Shown piece by piece: positions 6,642 to 9,442 of a stretch of 9,442 nt of DNA (position 1 is the first letter of the stretch; each line of letters begins with the position of its first letter). Position numbers and translations under genes: made by a program. Below the pieces are notes generated by a model, which did not search any database, had not been told where the DNA came from, and saw only the letters and a program-made list of their open reading frames with translations. This DNA comes from Chlorobiota bacterium (GTDB lineage Bacteria > Bacteroidota > Ignavibacteria > Ignavibacteriales > Ignavibacteriaceae): NCBI GenBank assembly GCA_008363265.1, contig RHKR01000056.1:1-9442 (forward strand), in the 5' to 3' direction.

Positions 6642-8897
6642 TCACCGGACAACCGCGACTTTTATTTTCGCCACGGTGTTTCCTTCTTTATCGGATGCAA
6701 CAATAAAATAGACGCCGGTGGCCACAGTGTTGCCGGCTTCGTCTTTTCCGTCCCAGTTGGCCACCCTGCCACCCGGAGATGAGAAAAATTTCACCTTGTT
6801 TCCGGAGACATCAAGAATTGTGATGTCTGAATCTTTGATCAGCCCGTCGATCGTAAGCAGGCCGCCTTTGCCGGGGTAGTAAGGGCTTGGGTAGGCGTAA
6901 AGTGCGGAGTAGTCGACATTGGGTGAAGGTGCCCTGGTGCTGAACGATATCAATCCGCCCGTCTGCCCGATAAATATCTTACCGTTCTTCTGATCGCTCC
7001 CCATTACCGGGATATCATTTGAGAGGAGGGGGCTGTTGGTGGCATCGTAGAAGGCGATCAGTTCAGTTCCGTCGGAAGAGACCAGGAAGAGCCCCGCGTC
7101 GGTTCCCACCCATTTTCTGTTCACGGGATCAACAACGATCGAGTTGATCTTCTGCTGTCTGAGTGAGAATACGGTGGATATCCTGGGCTTTGCGGTTGAA
7201 CTGTTCTGCAGCACATTGCTCAACGAGGTCGCGATCTGAACACCAAGATCGGTCCCGATCCACATGTCACCCCTTTTGTCGATTGCAAGAGCGTTTATTT
7301 TCTGTCCGTTAAGTCCGTTCGATTCCGTCAGGAAGCCCGAAATGTCATCCGCTGTGTTCGATGGGGTGCCTCTCTCGTTGTAGTAATAGAGGTAGTTGCG
7401 GAGCGGGCTTGTGAACCACTTCGTGTCACTCTGATCGATCTCGAGGTTTGAGTAATTTGTCACCCCGGCTCCCCACGGGTTTTCGAATCCGTACCAGGTG
7501 CTGTCCCCGGTTAGAAGGCTCAGCGTTTTACGGTTACCCGCGTCAAAGTTAAGTATCCAAAGATTTCCCCGGGAATCATTCCTGAGAGCGGAGATCACGA
7601 GGAAGTTTGGATCTGCGGCAATGCCTACAAGGGGGGTGTTGGAGGCGGTGTAATAAACCGTGTTTCCGTCAGGCTTTATCCGCAGAAATCCCTTGCCGTA
7701 ACTACCGAGATAAACACTTCCGTCGGAAGTTGTGTATGAGTTGTAGTATGAATTTGTCGGCATACCCGGGATTCGTGAGGCCTCAAAGTTGGTCCATTTC
7801 GAACCGTCAAACCTGTAGTAACCCTTGCCCGTAAGATCACGTCCGCTGGCTGAATAGACGTTTCCGTTCCTGTCGACGGTAATTCCTCCAAAAACGTTGG
7901 CGGAAGGGCCGTTCGGAGTGATCACATCGAGCGCGCCGCTTTCAGTAAGTCGCAGCAAACCTTCAGTCGAAGGGAGGTATTTGAATTCTCCCGGACCCGG
8001 GATCAGCCCGGATAGAACAGGGAGGTCTGTTCTTGAAAATGTAATAACACCATTGGTCACTTTATACAAAGTGCTGCGTGTGCCACCCGGAACCGCGTAG
8101 TCGACCAGGTACCAGGTAGAGGTTCCATCCTGGATAGCGTTCTTTACGGTCTTTCCAGACAATTCTGAAATGTATGGAGTAAAGACACCCGACGAGAATT
8201 TGAACAATCCCCTTGAAGTACCGGCGATCAGTTCGCCGCCCGATTCCGCCAGGAAATAGAAGATAACGGTTGTGAAGCCGGGGACTGAGGTGTAGACATC
8301 CCAGGCGTTGGGATCGTTCAGGTTGGTTGTGCCGGGTTTCTGAACTGCCAGGCCGCTCTGAGTGGAAACATAATAGAGACCCGATCGTCTTATAGAGTTA
8401 ACTTTTGTGTTGGCGGGTATTGAGCCGAACTTCACATAAGTATCGTAGAAATCGAGTGTTCTGCTGTTTATCAGTGAGACACCGAAATCGGTGGCGACCA
8501 CTACTGTATCTCCCGAGAGGGAGAGTCCGTTAATTCCCCTGAGGGTCTTGTTGGAGTTGGCGATCGCCATAATACGGTTAAATGAACCGGTGGCCGGGTT
8601 GTAAACATCGATTATTCCGTTAAGGCTGCCAAACCATATCTTCCTGTAAGGGTCGACCACGATCGCTTTTACGGGTGAACCGTTCAAGCCGTTCGCTTTT
8701 GTAAGGGTGGTGAAAGTTGAATCTGCAATGTTGAACGAATAGACACCTCCCTCTGATCCTGTCCAAATCTTTTCACCGTCGTACAGGGCTGTGGCAAGAT
8801 TGCTTTTACTGGAGAATATCTGCCAGTCAAACGCTTCCTGAGCGGGTGTAACGGCTGCAAGGAGAAGAAAAAGGAATGAGAAAAGGTGTAAACGCAT
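6642..8897 (-). CDS. PorZ-like double beta-propeller protein with T9SS-type C-terminal domain
   Basis: The 751-residue exported protein has a signal peptide (hydrophobic core 5-16, probable cleavage after TPA at residue 19). It then carries about ten propeller-type repeats of the form (I/M/K)W-x-G-(T/S)-x-x-G, for example at 44-55, 88-98, 131-143, 175-185, 223-233, 395-405, 546-555, 595-606 and 641-651. These would make two beta-propellers (about 22-330 and 335-655). The last 90 residues (about 662-751) form a FlgD-Ig/T9SS type A-like beta-sandwich, with YPSPYYPG (669-676), NWDGKDEAGN (714-723) and TGVYFIVAS (727-735). Two propellers plus a C-terminal sandwich, a length near 750-780 and the N-terminal segment order (IWFGSLNGIIDVYN, then ATDFGVSLIN, then DTY) resemble PorZ, a cell-surface component of the type IX secretion attachment complex. 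Plain Reg_prop proteins of unknown role are the main alternative. No kinase domain is fused. It starts 3 bp after ribH with no clear ribosome binding site, suggesting translational coupling. Confidence 0.8.
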   Translation of the reverse strand: MRLHLFSFLFLLLAAVTPAQEAFDWQIFSSKSNLATALYDGEKIWTGSEGGVYSFNIADSTFTTLTKANGLNGSPVKAIVVDPYRKIWFGSLNGIIDVYNPATGSFNRIMAIANSNKTLRGINGLSLSGDTVVVATDFGVSLINSRTLDFYDTYVKFGSIPANTKVNSIRRSGLYYVSTQSGLAVQKPGTTNLNDPNAWDVYTSVPGFTTVIFYFLAESGGELIAGTSRGLFKFSSGVFTPYISELSGKTVKNAIQDGTSTWYLVDYAVPGGTRSTLYKVTNGVITFSRTDLPVLSGLIPGPGEFKYLPSTEGLLRLTESGALDVITPNGPSANVFGGITVDRNGNVYSASGRDLTGKGYYRFDGSKWTNFEASRIPGMPTNSYYNSYTTSDGSVYLGSYGKGFLRIKPDGNTVYYTASNTPLVGIAADPNFLVISALRNDSRGNLWILNFDAGNRKTLSLLTGDSTWYGFENPWGAGVTNYSNLEIDQSDTKWFTSPLRNYLYYYNERGTPSNTADDISGFLTESNGLNGQKINALAIDKRGDMWIGTDLGVQIATSLSNVLQNSSTAKPRISTVFSLRQQKINSIVVDPVNRKWVGTDAGLFLVSSDGTELIAFYDATNSPLLSNDIPVMGSDQKNGKIFIGQTGGLISFSTRAPSPNVDYSALYAYPSPYYPGKGGLLTIDGLIKDSDITILDVSGNKVKFFSSPGGRVANWDGKDEAGNTVATGVYFIVASDKEGNTVAKIKVAVVR

Positions 8898-8900
8898 CGG

Positions 8901-9368
8901 CTATTTTTTCAGTTCGTTCATCAGATTTGCTGTTTCAATCGCGGTAAGGGCGGCATCCCAGCCTTTGTTTCCGGCTTTTGTACCTGCGCGCTCCACCGCC
9001 TGCTCAATGGTATCTGTGGTTACTATCCCGTAAACTACAGGAACACCTGTCGACATCGCGGCAGCGGCAACTCCTTTTGCGGATTCAGCCGCGACATATT
9101 CGAAATGGGGTGTGGCACCTCTGATCACCGCGCCGAGGCAGATCACAGCATCGTACTCTCTCTTTTCGGCGACTGCTTTTGCCACGTACGGGACCTCGAA
9201 TGCACCGGGAACACGGACGACTGTGATGTCTTCCTGATCACCGCCGTGACGGACGATGCAATCAACCGCGCCGTCAAGGAGTTTGTTTGTGATAAAATCG
9301 TTAAACCGGCTGACGACTATGGCAAATTTCAGCCCGTCGGCCTGTAGAAAACCGTTGATCTCTTTCAT
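8901..9368 (-). CDS. ribH: 6,7-dimethyl-8-ribityllumazine synthase
   Basis: The 155-residue enzyme performs the penultimate step of riboflavin synthesis, condensing the ribityl-aminopyrimidine with dihydroxybutanone phosphate to give lumazine in the cytoplasm. Family landmarks are complete: SRFN (20-23) with the aromatic F22 that stacks on the substrate, PGAFEVP (54-60), [14 protein letters not shown] (79-92) with catalytic H88, and [10 protein letters not shown] (127-136) with phosphate-binding R127. Length is normal, and these residue numbers match the well-studied Bacillus enzyme as I recall it. I start it at ATG 9368 because a Shine-Dalgarno GAGGA sits 5 bases upstream; a TTG start at 9386 would place that site inside the gene. 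No other rib gene is in the window. It is the first gene of a likely two-gene unit with the PorZ-like gene, 3 bp apart. Confidence 0.97.
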   Translation of the reverse strand: MKEINGFLQADGLKFAIVVSRFNDFITNKLLDGAVDCIVRHGGDQEDITVVRVPGAFEVPYVAKAVAEKREYDAVICLGAVIRGATPHFEYVAAESAKGVAAAAMSTGVPVVYGIVTTDTIEQAVERAGTKAGNKGWDAALTAIETANLMNELKK

Positions 9369-9373
9369 AATAA

Positions 9374-9378
9374 TCCTC
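9374..9378 (-). promoter_or_regulatory. Ribosome binding site of ribH
   Basis: On the - strand this reads GAGGA, 5 bases before the ATG at 9368. It fixes the start of ribH and excludes the longer in-frame TTG start at 9386. Confidence 0.85.
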
Positions 9379-9411
9379 AAAACCAAAAAATAAAGTGAAG
9401 AAACATAAAGA

Positions 9412-9439
9412 TTGACGAACTATAAAAAAATTGAATAAT
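9412..9439 (+). promoter_or_regulatory. Possible sigma70-like promoter reading out of the window (divergent from ribH)
   Basis: TTGACG (9412-9417) and AATAAT (9434-9439) each match five of six consensus bases and are 16 bp apart, in AT-rich DNA upstream of ribH. It would drive a + strand gene beyond the right edge. In such AT-rich sequence chance matches are common, and promoter consensus in this lineage may differ, so support is weak. The - strand promoter for ribH should lie in the same stretch (9387-9442) but I could not pin it down. Confidence 0.25.
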
Positions 9440-9442
9440 TTA

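Noticed and set aside
6714..6737. GCCGG/CCGGC inverted repeat just beyond the convergent junction
   Set aside because: It encodes the conserved NTVATGVY motif of the propeller protein's C-terminal domain, has a long loop and is followed only by a weak T stretch.
9369..9386. Upstream TTG start for ribH
   Set aside because: It would place the GAGGA ribosome binding site inside the coding region; the ATG at 9368 gives the usual family length.

Overview
The window looks like a chromosomal piece from a Gram-negative, quinone-respiring bacterium of the Bacteroidota/Chlorobiota/Ignavibacteria neighbourhood. This placement is inferred. It rests on a PorZ-like double-propeller protein with a type IX secretion (T9SS)-style C-terminal domain, multiheme cytochromes c of the kind used in anaerobic or metal respiration, a lipoprotein, and a DUF4920-type exported protein. 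Base composition looks even and I see no mobile element, CRISPR array, tRNA or rRNA.

Left part (1-2057, + strand): the 3' end of a multiheme cytochrome c gene with a C-terminal membrane anchor is followed 14 bp later by a complete NapC/NirT-family gene. That protein has three membrane helices and seven heme motifs, the architecture of the Geobacter inner-membrane quinol oxidoreductase ImcH. Together they look like an electron exit from the quinone pool to the periplasm. A strong intrinsic terminator closes this unit.

Middle part (2058-6052, + strand): a small lipoprotein of unknown function, a 946-residue soluble multi-PAS hybrid histidine kinase, and a secreted DUF4920-type protein, closed by a second strong intrinsic terminator. 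The kinase is the most unusual item. Its ATP-binding and receiver domains look intact, but the H-box histidine is replaced by leucine (codon CTT at 4349-4351), so it cannot autophosphorylate in the standard way.

Right part (6053-9442): a short PepSY-associated membrane protein on the + strand converges on a - strand pair, ribH (lumazine synthase) followed by the PorZ-like propeller gene. The two converging genes abut exactly, stop codon to stop codon, leaving no room for a terminator. ribH has a clear ribosome binding site, and a possible divergent promoter sits at the right edge.

I did not find a clearly novel multi-gene system. The best leads are the His-less hybrid kinase next to a lipoprotein gene in the same reading frame, the ImcH-like cytochrome pair, and the ribH/porZ-like linkage.
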